The notes: generated by a model not told the origin, from the letters alone. Shown: positions 8,072-18,190, counted from the first letter of the stretch. The stretch is DNA of 64,000 bases from Mitsuaria sp. GD03876 (GCF_029840635.1 NZ_JAOCCU010000003.1:124001-188000), one strand, 5' to 3'. A program made the numbers and translations.

Positions 8072-10762
8072 TTACTCCCTGCCCGTCGTCTGTTGCGCGC
8101 GACCCAGCGCGTCGAACACGCGGTTCATCGACCGCTTGAGCGTTCCTTGCGGGTCCTTCACGATTTCCTGTGTCCGCTGCCCGCTCGCATCGAGCGTGTA
8201 CTCGATGCGGTTGCCCAGCGAGTCCGACACCGCCGTCAAGCGGCGCACGTCGTCGTACTCGTAGTTCACCGCGCCGCCGTCGGACTGCGTCGTCCGCTTC
8301 AGCTCCCCGGTGGGCCAGTACTCGTAGCCGGTCGTCGCTCCCGCCGTGGTGACGGTCGCGATCCGCTGCCGCGCGCCGTAGGTGTACACCGTGCTCACCG
8401 CGTTGGCGTCGACCATCTCCAGCGGCTGGCCGTACCCGTTGTAGCGCGGGAAGGTCGTCTTGTGCCCCAACGCGTTGGTCGTCGACTTCAGGTCGCCCTT
8501 CGTGTAGTCGACCGTTGTCGTCGTGTAGTACTCGCTCGTCTGGACCAGCTTGCCGCGCGGGTCGCGCTCGGTCAGCACCTGCCCCACGCTGTTGTAGGTC
8601 CAGGTCCGGGTGCGCACCGCCACGCCGGGCGCCGGCGTCGCGGCGAAGCCCAGCGATCCGTCGACGTCCGAGGTCGCCTGCTCGGCCCGCTTGCACAGCA
8701 CGACGAGCGACGAGCCGTCCGGCAGCGTCGTGCCCGACGCCTCGCACCCCACCATCGCGTTGCCGTTCAGCGGATCCTGCTGTCCGTTGTAGACCAGCGT
8801 CGTGATGCGGCCCGGTTCGGCGATCCGCACCGGCAGGCGCCACACCGGATGCCACTTCGTGCTCACCTTGCGAGCACCCGCGGGCAGCGTGCCGGCCAGC
8901 ACGGACGCGCAGTCCGCCGTCGTGCCCAGCCCCTCGACCCGCACCGTCTCCAGGTTGCGATCCGTCTCGTAGCTCATGCAGCTGCGGTTGCCGTTGTAGT
9001 CGTCCAGCCGCGTGACGTTGCCGCGCGCGTCGAAGGCCCGGCTGGTCGTCGCCGCCGGCGATCCCGCGCCGGCCTGCTGCGTCTTCATCGACCACTGCAC
9101 CGCATCCAGCGACGAGGTCGCGTCGATCGACTCCGTCTTCCCGTTCGGGTAGGTCACCACCGCGCCGCTGGCGGGCTGCAGCTGATGGACGCGCAGCACC
9201 TTGCCGGTCGTCGCGTCGTAGACCTCGCTCCATTTCCAGAGCGCCGGTTGCGCCCACGTCACCGAGTGCGCATCCTGTCCGCCGGCGCGCGACGAGCCCG
9301 TCGCCCGTCCCTGCGCGTCATAGGTGTAGGTCCCCGCGCGCGTGCCGTTCTCGTTCTGGAAGCCGGTCAGGGCCCAGGTGGCATTCGCGCTCTCGTAGAA
9401 GAACTGGGTCGTCGTGCTGTCGCTGTGCACGATCTCCGTCGGCCTCGGACTCGTGGCCGTGTAGTGCAGCGACGTCACCGCGCCCGCCGGATCGATGACC
9501 TGCGTCAGCACGGGAATCCCATTGGGGTCAGGCCGTGCGTACCGCAACTGCACCACGCGGCCGTCCTGGTCGGTCAGCTGGATCGGCAGGTCCGGCTGCG
9601 GCGCCACGTTCGCCGGCGTGCTCGCCACGCTGCGCACCACCGTCAGCTTCTTGCCGGCGATCGACTGCTGGCTCACCAGCAGCCCGTTGGCGTCGTAGAC
9701 CTCCATCACGCCGGCCGCCGCATCCCGGTAGTACCAGCCACCGAACGGCTTGACCGCGACCGACTCCAGGGAGTTGGGCTGCATCGGCAGGTAGAGGCCG
9801 TTGCTCTTGAGCTGGAAGACCGTCGAGAAGCCGCCGCCCCGTGCGACCGTCAGGCGCGGGCTCACGCCGCTGGCATCGCTGCGGACGATCTTGCGGTCGA
9901 GGTTGATCGTCCAGGCGTCGCCCAAGGTCGTCGGATCCGCCGGGGCCATCGACGGCCCGCCCAGCGTCTCGTCATAGGGAATCCGCCGCGTCGAGTTGAA
10001 CGTCGCGCTCAGCCCGTACCACGGCTGCCAGCCCAGGTCGAAGCGCTGCACCGTCGCGCCGATGGCCGGATAGACGGCGCTGCCGACGCAGGTATCGCAG
10101 TGCGGAATCCACAGCACGTCCTTGGTCTCCACGCACCGGCCCCGCTCCGGAACGAACACGGTGCCCGCGCCGCAGTAGCAGTTGCGGGTGGTCGCGTCGA
10201 ACAGGCCGTTGGAGTCGATGTTCTGGCAGTGCTTGCCCGTCTGGAGCGTGTAGTCCTTCAGTTCGTCGGTACGCTCCAAGGCCCCGCAGACGCCGCCCAC
10301 CGAGGCGTAGGTCTTCATCGTCACGCCATAAGGACACTTGACGGTGCCCACCGCGCTGCCGTCCCCCGTGACGACGCAGGCGCCCAGGCTGTTCCAGCCG
10401 CTCAACTCCTGGCAGGCCCCGACACCGTTGCCCCGTCCGACGCAGGCTCCATTGCCCAAGGCCAGCAGCTGGTCGCGAGAGCGCTCCGGAAAGTCGTAGC
10501 CCCGGTCGCTGCCAGGCTCGTAGCGGATGTATTGGGAATCCACCCCGGCGCCGCTGCAGCTCGACGGGGTCAGACGCCCGACGGCGGCGAGCCACGGATT
10601 CGTCGTGATCCACTTGTCGTAAGCCGCCGCCGGGCCGCACAGGCCCAGCCAAAGCATCAGCAGCGCGCAGGCGCCGAACAGGCCACGCCACAGCGGTGAC
10701 CGGCGGGTCGACATCGGACGGGAGCCGCCTTGCGGGCGGCGCGGAACTTGAGCACGAGACAT
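8072..10762 (-). CDS. Exported cysteine-rich RHS repeat protein (N-terminal half of a split RHS)
   Basis: An 896-residue protein with an N-terminal signal peptide (hydrophobic core about residues 28-42, cleavage near GPAAA). Residues 60-215 form a cysteine-rich domain with about ten cysteines (GACVGR, GKHCQN, RNCYCGAG, CDTCVG), likely disulphide-bonded in the periplasm. A DUF6531-type lead-in (RRIPYDETLGGPSM, WTINLDRKIV) and many YD repeats follow. It ends among YD repeats (NRVFDALGRAQQ) without RHS core or tip. Both come in the next gene, 3 bases away, which has its own signal peptide. The start at 10762 has GGGAG upstream; an internal ATG at 10714 is an alternative. Together the two proteins match one ordinary RHS polypeptide. 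Confidence 0.85.
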   Translation of the reverse strand: MSRAQVPRRPQGGSRPMSTRRSPLWRGLFGACALLMLWLGLCGPAAAYDKWITTNPWLAAVGRLTPSSCSGAGVDSQYIRYEPGSDRGYDFPERSRDQLLALGNGACVGRGNGVGACQELSGWNSLGACVVTGDGSAVGTVKCPYGVTMKTYASVGGVCGALERTDELKDYTLQTGKHCQNIDSNGLFDATTRNCYCGAGTVFVPERGRCVETKDVLWIPHCDTCVGSAVYPAIGATVQRFDLGWQPWYGLSATFNSTRRIPYDETLGGPSMAPADPTTLGDAWTINLDRKIVRSDASGVSPRLTVARGGGFSTVFQLKSNGLYLPMQPNSLESVAVKPFGGWYYRDAAAGVMEVYDANGLLVSQQSIAGKKLTVVRSVASTPANVAPQPDLPIQLTDQDGRVVQLRYARPDPNGIPVLTQVIDPAGAVTSLHYTATSPRPTEIVHSDSTTTQFFYESANATWALTGFQNENGTRAGTYTYDAQGRATGSSRAGGQDAHSVTWAQPALWKWSEVYDATTGKVLRVHQLQPASGAVVTYPNGKTESIDATSSLDAVQWSMKTQQAGAGSPAATTSRAFDARGNVTRLDDYNGNRSCMSYETDRNLETVRVEGLGTTADCASVLAGTLPAGARKVSTKWHPVWRLPVRIAEPGRITTLVYNGQQDPLNGNAMVGCEASGTTLPDGSSLVVLCKRAEQATSDVDGSLGFAATPAPGVAVRTRTWTYNSVGQVLTERDPRGKLVQTSEYYTTTTVDYTKGDLKSTTNALGHKTTFPRYNGYGQPLEMVDANAVSTVYTYGARQRIATVTTAGATTGYEYWPTGELKRTTQSDGGAVNYEYDDVRRLTAVSDSLGNRIEYTLDASGQRTQEIVKDPQGTLKRSMNRVFDALGRAQQTTGRE

Positions 10763-10986
10763 CGAGGAACGCTCCCTGAAAACACGTCAGGAAGCCGCGC
10801 GTGCCCCGATGGCCGCGTCACCCGATCGGCCAGCGTCTGTCGCGCCCGGTGCCGGTCAGTCTCACCCCCTGATGAACGGCGGCGATTCTGCACGATCGAT
10901 GTGACGTCTGCAGGCCCTCTTGGGGCGCTCCGCGGTGCCAATGCAGACACCGGATGGCAGGAAGGACAGCCGCTCATGCCTTCATG

Positions 10987-11010
10987 AAAAACGGGCGCCG
11001 AAGCGCCCGT
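10987..11010 (-). terminator. Rho-independent terminator of the M16 peptidase gene
   Basis: On the minus strand an 8-bp perfect stem (ACGGGCGC) closes a TTCG tetraloop and is followed by four Ts. It lies 48 bases past the stop of the M16 peptidase and insulates it from the RHS genes. Confidence 0.9.
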
Positions 11011-11057
11011 TCGCATGTCCGGTCCGCGCGCCGAGGCGCGGGCCCGTTGCCCTGCCT

Positions 11058-13943
11058 TTACGGCTTCGCCGCCGACGCCGGCATCGACGGCGCGGTCACG
11101 CCGACCGGCGCGCCCTGCGGATCGCGGATCTCCAGCGGCTGGCGGCCGAAGGCCTCCAGCTGCGGCAGCACCTTCGCCTTGTCGCCCACCGCGACGACGA
11201 TCAGCGACGCCGGCTCGACGTAGGTCTTCGTCGCCTTGTAGGCGCTGTTGGCCGTCACCGCGCCGTACTTGCGCGGCAGCGAGGTGATGCTGTCCGCCGG
11301 CATGCCGACCGCCCACTCGCTGGCGTAGCTCGAGGCCACGACGCGGTTGGTGTCGAACAGGCCCGGCAGCGCCAGCAACTGCGCGTTGCGCACGCGGTTC
11401 AGCTCGTCGGCGCCCATCGGCTTGGCGCGCATGCCGTCGATCTCCTTGAACATGTCGCTCAGCGCCGGACCGGTCACGTCGGTGCGCACGCTGCCGCGGA
11501 TGCCGAACTGGCCGCTGTCGCGGTTCATCGCGTAGCCCGAGTAGATGCCGTAGGTGTAGCCCTTGACCTCACGCAGCTGCGTGTTGATGCGCGACGTGAA
11601 CAGGCCGCCCATCGCGGCATTCATCACCTTGATGTCCTCCGCGTCCGGCGTGCCGGCCTTCGGGCCGGTGGCGACCACGCTCAGCGCAGTCTGCGGCGCG
11701 TTGGGCTTGTCCACCAGCACCACCCGTGCGGCCACCGGCTTGGGCGGCGTCGCGTCGACCACCGGCGCGGCGGTCTTCGGACGCTCCCAGCCGCCGAACA
11801 GGCGCTCGGCCAGCGCCTTCAGTTCGTCGGCCGAGATGTCGCCCGCCACCACCAGCGCGGCCTGGTCCGGCCGGTAGTACGTCGACCAGAACTGGCGCAG
11901 CGCGGCCGCGTCGGTCGCCTTGATCGAGGCCTCGTCGCCGATCGCGGCCTTGGCCAGCGGATGGCCCTCGCCGTAGATCACGCGGTTGGACACGACGGCG
12001 GCCACCGCCGGCGCCTGCTCGCGTTGCTGCTGCAGCGCGGCCAGGCGCTGGTTCTGCTGGCGCGCGATCTCGCCGGCGTCGAAGGCCGGATGCAGCGCCA
12101 CGTCGGCCATCAACGCCAGCGTCTGCGCGAAGTTGCGCTTCAGGCTGCTGGCTTCGACGCGGGCCTCGTCCTTGCCCGAGCCGGTGCTGATCGCGGCGCC
12201 CAGCGCGGCGGCCTCGTCGGCGATCTGCTGCGCGGTGCGCGTCTGCGTGCCCTGCTGCAGCATGCCGGCGGTGAAGCTCGACAGGCCCGGCTGCTGCGCC
12301 GGATTGGCGGTCTGGCCGGCGCGCACGACCAGCGTCGCGCTCACCAGCGGCAGGCCCGGGTTGGGCACGTGGATCAGCGTCAGGCCGTTGGCCAGCACGG
12401 TCCGCCGGCCTTCCGGCAGCGACAGCGCCTTGGCCTTGCCGCCCTTGGGCTGGGTCTTGCGCCAGGCGACGTCGGCGTTCATCGACTCGCGCTCGCCCTT
12501 GCCGGCCTTCTGCGGCGCCGGCGGCGTCGGCACCTCGGCCGCGAGCTTCTGCTCGCCCGGCGTGGCCAGCACGACCACGCGGGCGTTCTTCTTCAGCTGC
12601 TGCGCGACGACGTCACGCACCTTCTCCGGCGTCACCGCCTGGTAGCGGGCCAGGTCCTTGCCGATGAAGTTGGGATCGCCGGCCTGCTGGTTGTAGTAGT
12701 TGATCTGGTCGGCCAGCGCCTGGACCTTCTCCAGCCGGGCCAGCGTGGTGGTCTCGATGGTGGCGCGGGCGCGGGCCATCTCCTCGGGGGTGGGCGGGTT
12801 GACCGAGAGCTCGGCCACCGCGTCGTCGACGATCTTCTGGATCTCGTCGAGCGACTTGCCCGGACGCGCCACGACCTCGATCGAGAACACCGAGCCCAGC
12901 GACAGCGAGTACTGCGACACCGCCACCGACTGCGCCAGCTGCTTGTCGTAGACCAGCGTCTTGTAGAGCCGGCTGGACTTGCCGCCGCCCAGCACGTGCG
13001 AGGCGATGTCCAGTTCCGCGTCGCCGGGCTGGAACACGGCCGGCGTGTGCCAGGCGATGTCCAGGCGCGAGAGCTCGACGCGGTCGGTCACCTCGATGCG
13101 CTTCTCCTCGGTCAGCTTGGGCTGCGTGACGTTGACCGGCGGCACCGGGTCGCCGGCCTTGAGCGCGCCGAAGTACTTCTCCACCAGCTGCCGCGCCTGC
13201 TTCGGATCGAAGTCGCCGGCCAGCACCAGCGTGGCGTTGTTGGGCCGGTAGTAGCTGCGGGCGAAGGCCTTGACGTCGTTGAGCTTGATCGACTGGATGT
13301 CGGCGTGCGAGCCGATCACCGTCGCGCGGTACGGGTGGCCTTCGGGGAACAGGCCCTGGTAGAGCGCTTCCTCGACGATGCCGTAGGGACGGTTCTCGAC
13401 CGACTGCCGGCGCTCGTTGCGCACGACGTCCTGCTGGTTGGCCAGCGACACCGAATCGACCTCGTCGATCATGTAGCCCAGCATGTCCGACTTCAGCCAC
13501 AGGCCCAGTTCCAGCTGGTTGGAGGGCAAGGTGAAGAAGTAGTTGGTGCGGTCGAAGTCGGTGGAGCCGTTGGAGTCGGTGCCGCCGGCGGCGTCGATGA
13601 TCTTGTCGGCCTGGCCGCGCGGGATGTGGCGGGTGCCGGCGAACATCAGGTGCTCGAACAGGTGGGCGAAGCCGGTCTGGCCGACGGCCTCGTTGCGCGG
13701 GCCGGCGTGCACCCACAGGTTGAAGGCCACCAGCGGCAGGCGATGGTCCTCGACCAGGATCACCTCGAAGCCGTTGGCCAGCTTCACCTTCTCCAGCTTC
13801 ACGTTGAGCGTGCCGCCGACGGCGGACACGGCGCTGGTGCCGGCCGCGGCCGGCGCGGCGAGCGCGCTCTGGGACAGGGCGCCGCCGAGGGCGGTCAGGA
13901 CGGCCAAGGTGATGGCGGCGGGCGCCGAAGGCATGAATCGCAT
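11058..13943 (-). CDS. M16 family zinc peptidase, two-domain, exported
   Basis: A 961-residue protein with a signal peptide (cleavage near SALAAPA, about residue 30) and two consecutive M16 units. The first has the inverted zinc motif HLFEH (HxxEH) in the context TGFAHLFEHLMFAGT, plus the downstream glutamate region (NERRQS). The second unit keeps the fold (GLSSFTAGMLQQG) but lacks the zinc motif, as usual in pitrilysin-like proteins. It probably degrades peptides in the periplasm. The ATG at 13943 is preferred over a GTG at 13979 because the signal peptide then starts normally. Single gene with its own terminator. Confidence 0.93.
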   Translation of the reverse strand: MRFMPSAPAAITLAVLTALGGALSQSALAAPAAAGTSAVSAVGGTLNVKLEKVKLANGFEVILVEDHRLPLVAFNLWVHAGPRNEAVGQTGFAHLFEHLMFAGTRHIPRGQADKIIDAAGGTDSNGSTDFDRTNYFFTLPSNQLELGLWLKSDMLGYMIDEVDSVSLANQQDVVRNERRQSVENRPYGIVEEALYQGLFPEGHPYRATVIGSHADIQSIKLNDVKAFARSYYRPNNATLVLAGDFDPKQARQLVEKYFGALKAGDPVPPVNVTQPKLTEEKRIEVTDRVELSRLDIAWHTPAVFQPGDAELDIASHVLGGGKSSRLYKTLVYDKQLAQSVAVSQYSLSLGSVFSIEVVARPGKSLDEIQKIVDDAVAELSVNPPTPEEMARARATIETTTLARLEKVQALADQINYYNQQAGDPNFIGKDLARYQAVTPEKVRDVVAQQLKKNARVVVLATPGEQKLAAEVPTPPAPQKAGKGERESMNADVAWRKTQPKGGKAKALSLPEGRRTVLANGLTLIHVPNPGLPLVSATLVVRAGQTANPAQQPGLSSFTAGMLQQGTQTRTAQQIADEAAALGAAISTGSGKDEARVEASSLKRNFAQTLALMADVALHPAFDAGEIARQQNQRLAALQQQREQAPAVAAVVSNRVIYGEGHPLAKAAIGDEASIKATDAAALRQFWSTYYRPDQAALVVAGDISADELKALAERLFGGWERPKTAAPVVDATPPKPVAARVVLVDKPNAPQTALSVVATGPKAGTPDAEDIKVMNAAMGGLFTSRINTQLREVKGYTYGIYSGYAMNRDSGQFGIRGSVRTDVTGPALSDMFKEIDGMRAKPMGADELNRVRNAQLLALPGLFDTNRVVASSYASEWAVGMPADSITSLPRKYGAVTANSAYKATKTYVEPASLIVVAVGDKAKVLPQLEAFGRQPLEIRDPQGAPVGVTAPSMPASAAKP

Positions 13944-14146
13944 GGTGGGACGCTTCCCTTCAAAGTTGGTGCGGGGCACGCTATCGAAAGCGGGCGGCCG
14001 TCACAAGTGCCGGAACTCCGAAACATCAAGGTCTGGAGAGGTCGAACCAACCGCGCGGTGGCGGCGACGTGAAGGCGCCGTCAACGCGGTCGGGGGAGTC
14101 GCCGCGAACGCCGCGGCGGTGGTCATGGGCAGCCCCGAGGAGGCGC

Positions 14147-15052
14147 TCAAAGCGGCCGCAGCATCAGCTGCTGATGCAAGGGCTGCGGCGCGGCGCCGAG
14201 CGCGCGCAACGCGGCGCCGCCGAGGTCCTCGCGCTGCAGCTGCGGCACGCGCAGACGGCGGTCGGGGTAGATCGCGGCCAGCGCCTGGACGAGGGCGCGG
14301 GCGTCGGCGTCGCGCGGCGCCACCAGGCTGTGGACCATGACGGTCTCGTCGGGCAGGCTGAAGACGATCTGCGCGGTCGGCGGCTCGCCGCCGGGGCCAT
14401 CGGTATCGATCTGCCACGCGTGGTAGTCGACGCCGTGGCGCAGCGTCGCGGCGGTCACCTGCAGCGGGAGGTCGGGGATCTGGCGCTCGACCGCGTCGAG
14501 CCAGGCCAGCGCGACCGGCATCTCGATCGCGCGCGGCGCGCGGTGCTCGGCCGCGTCGACGGCGGGGGCGATCGTGCCGGGCTCGGCCAGGTAGCCGAAC
14601 AGGTCGTGGCGCTTGTCGAAGCCGCGGCCCTCGTAGAGCCGGCGGGCCCGGTCGTTTTGGGCGAAGACCTCGAGCTCCACCGCGTGAAGGCCGGCAGCGG
14701 CGGCGCGCGCGACGACGTCGTCGAGCAGCGCAGGCGCCGCACCGGTGCCGCGCGCCGAGGGCAGGGCGCCCATCGTCGCCAGGCGCCAGCGGCCGGCCGC
14801 CGGCCGCGGCGCGACGAACGCGAAGGCCAACGGCGCGCCCGCGGCGTCCAGCGCGACGCGCGACAACGCGAGGTCCACGCCCTGCCGGGCGAGGAACATC
14901 GGCCACTGCGCGGCGGGGATCTGGAACGGGCCGATCAGGTAGTCGGCGAACGCGGCGGTGAAGGCCGCGTGGAGCGCGTCCGGGGCGAGGGCGTCGCCGG
15001 GGACGAAGGAGAACGAGGAAGCCGGGTGCGGGGAGGGCGTCGAGTCCGTCAT
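14147..15052 (-). CDS. GNAT family N-acetyltransferase
   Basis: A 301-residue cytosolic protein. The first half is a GNAT domain; the acetyl-CoA binding loop reads PSARGTGAAPALLDDVV (R-x-x-G-x-G/A type), followed by ELEVFAQNDRARRLYEGRGF, the standard helix and strand at the end of the fold. The second half is a degenerate second GNAT-like unit, as in GNAT proteins of about 300 residues. The acceptor substrate cannot be told from sequence. It is 35 bases from the AEC transporter gene on the same strand, so both may be cotranscribed. Confidence 0.85.
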   Translation of the reverse strand: MTDSTPSPHPASSFSFVPGDALAPDALHAAFTAAFADYLIGPFQIPAAQWPMFLARQGVDLALSRVALDAAGAPLAFAFVAPRPAAGRWRLATMGALPSARGTGAAPALLDDVVARAAAAGLHAVELEVFAQNDRARRLYEGRGFDKRHDLFGYLAEPGTIAPAVDAAEHRAPRAIEMPVALAWLDAVERQIPDLPLQVTAATLRHGVDYHAWQIDTDGPGGEPPTAQIVFSLPDETVMVHSLVAPRDADARALVQALAAIYPDRRLRVPQLQREDLGGAALRALGAAPQPLHQQLMLRPL

Positions 15053-15087
15053 GTCGTCTGGTCGTCCCTGGGAGGAAGAGGAGCCGG

Positions 15088-16068
15088 TCAGTCTAGCCAG
15101 GCCGGCACCGCCAACCAGATCGGCGCGGTCGCGGCGAACAGGATGGTGCCGAGCACGATGGCGCCGGAGGCTTCGGCCTCCAGGGTCCGATAGCGTTGCG
15201 CGAACATCATCGCGTTGGAGCCCGGCGGCAGCGCGGCCATCATGACGATCACGGCCAGCGGCATGCCCGACAGGCCGAAGCCCCAATGCGCGATGCCCAG
15301 CACCAGCGCCGGCAGCACCAGCAGCTTGAGCGCCGCCAGGCCCAGCAGCGACCGGATCGCGCCGCGCGGCAGGCCGTAGTACGACAGCGACATGCCGATC
15401 AGCACCAGGCACAGCGGCACGACCGCGCTGCCCAGCATCTGCAGCACCTCGTCGAGCACCGGCGGCAGCGGCAGGCCGGTCAGGTGCCAGGCGAAGCCGC
15501 ACAGCACCGGCAGCACCACCGGGTGGATGACCGTGTTGCGCATCGTCGTGACGATCGTGCGCCGCAGCGTGGCGCCGCTGGCGCCGCCGACCGCATGGCG
15601 GGCGATGTCCATCTCCACCAGGACGGTGGCGATGGTCAGCAGCGTCAGCGCGTGCAGGCTGACCACGGTGATGTGCACGGCCAGGCCGTCGGTGCCGAAG
15701 ACGCCGGCCACCAGCGGGACGCCGACCTGCAGCGTGTTGCCGAAGCTGGCGGTGATCGAGCGCACCGCCGGGGCGGCGGGGCTGTCGGGATGGCGCTTGC
15801 GTTCGTAGGCGTAGACGGCGACCAGCATCAGGATCACCGGCGCGAAGAACGCGGCGACGGTGAGCCAGGGCAGCTGGGAGAGCTCGATGCGCGCGGTGGT
15901 GCGGAACATCAGCGCCGGCACGAACAGGTAGAACGCGACGTTCGAGAGGATGCGCGCCGGATCGTTCTCGCCGCCGGCCTTGCCCAGCCACCGCATGTGG
16001 CCGACGAACCAGCCCATGCCGGCGGCGATGAAGATCGCCAGCAGCTTGTAGAACAGGACGGCAGTCAT
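15088..16068 (-). CDS. AEC (auxin efflux carrier) family transporter
   Basis: A 326-residue integral membrane protein with about ten hydrophobic segments in the AEC layout: five helices, a loop near residue 165, and five more helices. The segment ALPPGSNAMMFAQRY near residue 290 is typical of bacterial AEC permeases (YfdV/MdcF-like). These move organic acids such as malonate or malate, or related anions; the substrate here is unknown. The ATG at 16068 starts directly with the first helix. The upstream open frame to 16119 has no hydrophobic content and is left out. Confidence 0.88.
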   Translation of the reverse strand: MTAVLFYKLLAIFIAAGMGWFVGHMRWLGKAGGENDPARILSNVAFYLFVPALMFRTTARIELSQLPWLTVAAFFAPVILMLVAVYAYERKRHPDSPAAPAVRSITASFGNTLQVGVPLVAGVFGTDGLAVHITVVSLHALTLLTIATVLVEMDIARHAVGGASGATLRRTIVTTMRNTVIHPVVLPVLCGFAWHLTGLPLPPVLDEVLQMLGSAVVPLCLVLIGMSLSYYGLPRGAIRSLLGLAALKLLVLPALVLGIAHWGFGLSGMPLAVIVMMAALPPGSNAMMFAQRYRTLEAEASGAIVLGTILFAATAPIWLAVPAWLD

Positions 16069-16244
16069 GGCGGGGCAGTATGCCGCCGCACCCCTGGCCA
16101 CGGGGCGCCGCCCGCACACCTGCCTCCGTCCGACGCGAAGTCAGTAATCGTGCCTGGGGCCGGGAGGGGGCGGAGGGTTCCCGGAGAGAGGCCCTTCGCA
16201 TCGTGGAGCGCCCGCGCCTGGCGACCCGAAGGATGGAACCCCGC

Positions 16245-18074
16245 TCAGGAGGCCAGCGGCAATTCCAGCGCGAAGCTGAACCGGCTGCCCTCGTCGGGCG
16301 AGGTCTCGACGGTGATTTCCCCGCCCATGAGGCGCACCAGTTGCTGGCTGATCGCCAGCCCCAGCCCGGTGCCGCCGGCGCGGCGGGACAGGTCGGCGAC
16401 CTGTTCGAAGGGCTGGAACAGCCGCTCCATCTGCTCGCGCGCCATGCCGATGCCGGTATCGGACACCGTGAAGCGCAGCATCAGGCTGCTCGGCCCCTGC
16501 GCGACGACATCGACGACCAACCCGATGCGGCCGTGGTCGGTGAACTTCACGGCGTTGGACAGCAGGTTCAGCAGCACCTGCCGCAGCCGCTGCCCGTCGG
16601 CCCGCACCCGCGTCGGCAGCTGGGGATCGAGGTGGACATCGAAGGACAGGCCCTTCTCCGCGGCCCGCGGCCGCATCGATTCGCTGCAGATCTCCAGCAG
16701 CGCGCGCAGGTCCAGCGGATTGAGCTGCAGCGTCAACTTGCCGGCCTCGATGCTGGCGACGTCGAGCAGGTCGGTGATCAGCACCAGCAGGTGCTCGCCC
16801 GATTCCCGCATCAGGCGGATCCGCTGCTGCTGCGCCTCGTTGAGCGAGCTGTCCATCTGCAGCAGCTGCGCGAAACCCAGGATCGCGTTGAGCGGCGTGC
16901 GGAACTCATGGCTCATCGTCGCCAGGAAGCGGCTCTTGGCCTGGTTCGCCGACTCCGCCCGCTGCTTGGCCTGCGACAGCTCCACCGTGCGGTCGGTGAC
17001 CAGTTCCTCCAGGTGGTCGCGGTGCTGCGTCAGCTCCTGCTCCGCCTGGCGGCGCAGCGTGATGTCGCTGACCAAGCCCTCGATGCGCGGCGCGCCGTCC
17101 AGCACCAGGTGCAAACTCAGTTCGACCCACAGGTCGCGCCCGTCGCGCGTTGTCACCAGCAGCGGCACCTGCTGCAGCAGCCGATGCCGCTCCAGCGCCC
17201 GCGCCAGCCGGCGGTACTCGTCATGCTCGATCCGCACCACCCGCCGCAGCGATACGCCTTGCGCGTCCTCCGGCCGGTTCAGGCCCAGCATCTGCGCCAG
17301 CGCCTTGTTCACGCGCAGCAGCCGCCCGTGGCCATCGGCCTGGAAAATGCCCTCGGCGGCGTTCTCGAACAGGCTGCGGTAACGCTGCTCGCTGCTGCGC
17401 AGCCCCTCGGCGAAGTCCTGCAGCTTCGCGCTCATCGCATTGAGCTGGTCCGTCAGGTCGCCGATCTCGTCCGCATGCTCCGGCACGATGTGCGCGCCCA
17501 ACTCGCCGTTGGCCACCCGCTGCGCCAACCAGCGCAGCCGCGACACCGGCCGCTCCACCAGCCGCCGCACCAGGAAATAACTCGTCAGCGCGATCGCGAT
17601 CAGCACCGTCGCCAGCAGGCTCGCCACCAGCCGCCGCGTCTCGCCCAGCGTCTGGTCGATGTAGGTCCGCGTGTACACCAGCGTCGCCCGCCCCAGCGCC
17701 CCCGCCGGACCCTGCGCCCCCGCCCGGTGGCTCAGCTCGAACTCCAGCGTCAGCGGCCTCACCGCCGGCGACGCCCGCGCCCGCTGCAAGGTCTCCAGCC
17801 CCGGCGCCGCCAACGTGATCGACTGGACCTCCGGATCCGCCATCACCGCATCCAGCAGCTCCGACAGCGCCGCACTGTCCAGGTTCCACACCGGCTCCGC
17901 GAAACCCCGCGCCACCAGCTGCGCCATGCGCTGCTGGCGCTCCACCAGCGCCTCGTTCAACTCATGCTCGTGCCGATCCACCCAGTACAGGCCGATCAAG
18001 CCCACCAGCACCGTCGCGCTCAGGCTCAGCGCAGCCACCAGCCGCGTCTGGATGCTCAGCGTCGATCGACCCAT
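16245..18074 (-). CDS. PAS/HAMP sensor histidine kinase
   Basis: A 609-residue inner-membrane sensor. A transmembrane helix at about 13-31 is followed by a periplasmic domain of roughly 130 residues, a second helix near 165-185, a HAMP linker, a PAS domain (about 245-360) and the catalytic core. The phosphorylated His is residue 389 in MSHEFRTPLN. The ATPase boxes NLLSNAVKF, DTGIGM and GGTGLGLAIS are intact. There is no receiver or Hpt domain and no response regulator nearby, so its partner lies elsewhere. Upstream is an unusual G-rich tract. Signal unknown. Confidence 0.93.
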   Translation of the reverse strand: MGRSTLSIQTRLVAALSLSATVLVGLIGLYWVDRHEHELNEALVERQQRMAQLVARGFAEPVWNLDSAALSELLDAVMADPEVQSITLAAPGLETLQRARASPAVRPLTLEFELSHRAGAQGPAGALGRATLVYTRTYIDQTLGETRRLVASLLATVLIAIALTSYFLVRRLVERPVSRLRWLAQRVANGELGAHIVPEHADEIGDLTDQLNAMSAKLQDFAEGLRSSEQRYRSLFENAAEGIFQADGHGRLLRVNKALAQMLGLNRPEDAQGVSLRRVVRIEHDEYRRLARALERHRLLQQVPLLVTTRDGRDLWVELSLHLVLDGAPRIEGLVSDITLRRQAEQELTQHRDHLEELVTDRTVELSQAKQRAESANQAKSRFLATMSHEFRTPLNAILGFAQLLQMDSSLNEAQQQRIRLMRESGEHLLVLITDLLDVASIEAGKLTLQLNPLDLRALLEICSESMRPRAAEKGLSFDVHLDPQLPTRVRADGQRLRQVLLNLLSNAVKFTDHGRIGLVVDVVAQGPSSLMLRFTVSDTGIGMAREQMERLFQPFEQVADLSRRAGGTGLGLAISQQLVRLMGGEITVETSPDEGSRFSFALELPLAS

Positions 18075-18190
18075 GACTGCATGCCCTCTCCTGGCTCGCC
18101 CATTTGTTTGCGGCCGAGTGTCGCGCAATTGCACGGCGCCTCAGAGGGTTCGGATTGGGGGAAGGACCCCAGGAATTCACGGGTTGCGGA

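Noticed and set aside
6998-10699. A very long plus-strand open frame (over 1200 codons) opposite the RHS genes
   Set aside because: It is rich in Arg, His, Val and Ala with no domain, as expected for the antisense of high-GC coding DNA. The minus strand encodes clear RHS repeats.
10920-14072. A plus-strand open frame of about 1050 codons opposite the M16 peptidase
   Set aside because: Composition is typical antisense (Arg/His/Leu-rich), while the minus strand has a signal peptide and the zinc motif.
14147-16201. A single fused protein spanning the acetyltransferase and the AEC transporter region
   Set aside because: The frame is open by chance; the GNAT domain starts at 15052 and the transporter uses another frame with ten helices.
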